Assembly: GCF_900129005.1 (NCBI RefSeq)
Contig: NZ_FQUN01000005.1
Span: 1 to 64,000, forward strand
DNA: 64,000 bases
From: Leeuwenhoekiella marinoflava DSM 3653
GTDB taxonomy: Bacteria > Bacteroidota > Bacteroidia > Flavobacteriales > Flavobacteriaceae
Direction of reading: 5' to 3'
Part shown: positions 63,083 to 64,000 of the stretch, one piece after another
Layout of the letters: the number at the start of each line of letters is the position of its first letter
Position numbering within the stretch: the stretch's first letter is position 1
The notes under the pieces: generated by a model
Told to the model about the DNA's origin: nothing
The model's input: the letters and a program-made list of their open reading frames with translations, nothing else
The model's database searches: none
Position numbers and translations under genes: made by a program

Positions 63083-63466
63083 TTGAAGAATACAAAAGCG
63101 ATAAAACTTTTAAATAAGCTCATTGATGAAGTTGAGCAAAACGGTATCATTACAAATACTATTGTAGAAGACTTGCAAAATCTAAGACCGTATGCGATTG
63201 AAGAAAATCGTCCTTTATTAGCAAAGACCATCAGATTGGTATTTGAGCATATCGAAGCATACCAAACTTTTGATATTCCTATTCCTGAAGAAGAGCCTAT
63301 TGAAGGTTATGAAGAATTACTGGAAGAGGAAGAAGAAACCACATTTGTTCCTGCTGAAAGTTTACTTTACTTACTTAATCTTATTGCAGAACCAGAAAAT
63401 AAAACTAACCGTCTTGACTTGCGGTCATATGTTGAAGCTCTTCAGGAATATGCTGAAGAGAACTGA
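63083..63466 (+). CDS. 127-aa acidic helical protein of unknown function
   Basis: The protein begins at TTG 63083 (a non-ATG start supported by the promoter position). It is helical, with a run of acidic residues in the middle (EELLEEEEETT) and no membrane span. I do not recognise it. Helices at both ends could form a small bundle. The gene is bounded by an operator-like repeat upstream and a strong terminator downstream, so it is a single-gene unit. Confidence 0.65.
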   Translation: MKNTKAIKLLNKLIDEVEQNGIITNTIVEDLQNLRPYAIEENRPLLAKTIRLVFEHIEAYQTFDIPIPEEEPIEGYEELLEEEEETTFVPAESLLYLLNLIAEPENKTNRLDLRSYVEALQEYAEEN

Positions 63467-63490
63467 GCATAAATCGTTTATACTAAATAA

Positions 63491-63525
63491 AAAACACCTG
63501 CTAATTAATCAGCAGGTGTTTTTTT
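63491..63525 (+). terminator. terminator between convergent genes
   Basis: Arms AAAACACCTGCT and AGCAGGTGTTTT with an 8-base loop, T-run after and A-run before, so it can work in both directions. Confidence 0.9.
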
Positions 63526-63545
63526 GTTTTGATACGTTTGCAGAA

Positions 63546-64000
63546 TTATTTCTTTGGTGGTTTAGAAGGTCTTACTTCTATTTTACTTGGCAAAGTTCGT
63601 GGATTCATTTTTAATAAATCTACTACTAATTCACCGATATCTTCACTTTGAATTTTCCAGTCATCTTTATTAGAAGGTTCATTACCATTAAAATGTGTAG
63701 CTACAGAACCCGGCATTATAGTCGAAACTTTTATATCATCCTGACGCAAGTCTAACATTATTGCTTGACTAAAACCTGTTAAACCAAATTTACTAGCATT
63801 GTATGCAGAACCGTTTGCAAAGAAATTAGTTCCGGCAAGACTTGAAATGGTAAAAATGTATCCTTTAGATTGTTTCAATGCATCTAAAGATGCTTTGACA
63901 CTATAGAATACACCGGTTAAATTAGTATCAATAGTCTCTTGCCATTGATCTACGGTCATATCTTCAATACTTGCAAAATGTCCTAAGCCGGCGTTTGCTA
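63546..64000 (-). CDS. SDR family oxidoreductase, N-terminus cut by window edge
   Basis: The frame remains open to the last base; the N-terminal Rossmann motif lies outside the window. Visible parts are ANAGLGHFASIEDM (the NAG motif), IDTNLTGVF, the catalytic Ser in TISSLAG and Tyr/Lys in SAYNASKFGL, and the C-terminal region ending in PSKPPKK. It is a classical NAD(P)H-dependent short-chain dehydrogenase; the substrate cannot be told. An internal ATG at 63957-63959 is not the start, since the conserved NAG motif is upstream of it. Confidence 0.9.
   Translation of the reverse strand, partial: ANAGLGHFASIEDMTVDQWQETIDTNLTGVFYSVKASLDALKQSKGYIFTISSLAGTNFFANGSAYNASKFGLTGFSQAIMLDLRQDDIKVSTIMPGSVATHFNGNEPSNKDDWKIQSEDIGELVVDLLKMNPRTLPSKIEVRPSKPPKK

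Noticed and set aside
1-64000. CRISPR arrays, tRNA or rRNA genes, prophage
   Set aside because: No regularly spaced repeats, no cloverleaf-like clusters noticed and no phage genes; this was a visual search only, so short tRNA-like sequences could be missed.

Overview
The window is a 64-kb chromosomal stretch of a low-GC marine-type flavobacterium (Bacteroidetes, Flavobacteriaceae; the exact genus cannot be fixed by eye). The evidence is a short primary sigma factor without region 1.1, several promoters of the Bacteroidetes TAnnTTTG (-7) type, a TonB-receptor/lipoprotein metal locus, DUF5683, split B12-dependent methylmalonyl-CoA mutase, and many lipoproteins with acidic residues after the lipobox Cys. 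It is mostly housekeeping and nutrient-uptake DNA. I see no rRNA, tRNA, CRISPR array or prophage. The only mobile-element trace is the 3' end of an IS1182-type transposase at the left edge.

Layout. 1-174: transposase tail. 317-7735 (minus): met-zincin lipoprotein, aldo/keto reductase, then the overlapping 5-oxoprolinase operon pxpA-pxpB-pxpC headed by an Nramp-fold transporter; a 45-aa membrane protein lies between on the plus strand. 7905-15211: an integral membrane protein, M16 peptidase, YifB/ComM ATPase and an FAD/NAD(P)-binding protein. 15274-19171: an aquaporin gene remnant and two GH13 amylases. 19359-19545: two tandem copies of a small structured RNA-like element. 19630-26982 (minus): PLDc_N protein, DUF885 peptidase, CocE hydrolase, DsbD and TilS. 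27132-35055: SulP anion transporter, LpxR-like deacylase, sterol desaturase-like hydroxylase, cydAB, a decayed SnoaL-like gene and a split YeeE/YedE sulfur transporter. 35247-39683: udk, divIC/ftsB-like, mutA and mutB. 39784-42973: TlpA-like thioredoxin protein and SDR. 43279-47893: parA, parB, DUF5683, dapB, lepB. 48025-53021: FKBP, OmpA lipoprotein, two unknown proteins, Crp/Fnr regulator and SLC13 permease. 53451-56958: class A penicillin-binding protein and rpoD. 57074-61289 (minus): TonB-receptor metal-uptake locus. 61299-64000: SF2 helicase, an acidic unknown protein and a truncated SDR.

How parts connect. The strongest non-gene signal is a shared operator-promoter module. An inverted repeat GTAAC-N4-GTTAC occurs before the SulP gene (27132-27145) and before the YeeE pair (33996-34009). 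In both cases it sits exactly 22 bases upstream of the -7 box, the geometry of a Crp/Fnr-type activator site near -41. The second is the pair of 49-nt elements at 19359 and 19496. They share a 20-nt identical 5' part, a GNRA-capped hairpin with a compensatory base-pair change, and a U-tract. A third is a dispersed intergenic repeat with copies at 8697, 53024 and 57011, always downstream of a gene. Two gene remnants (aquaporin, SnoaL-like) show recent local gene loss.
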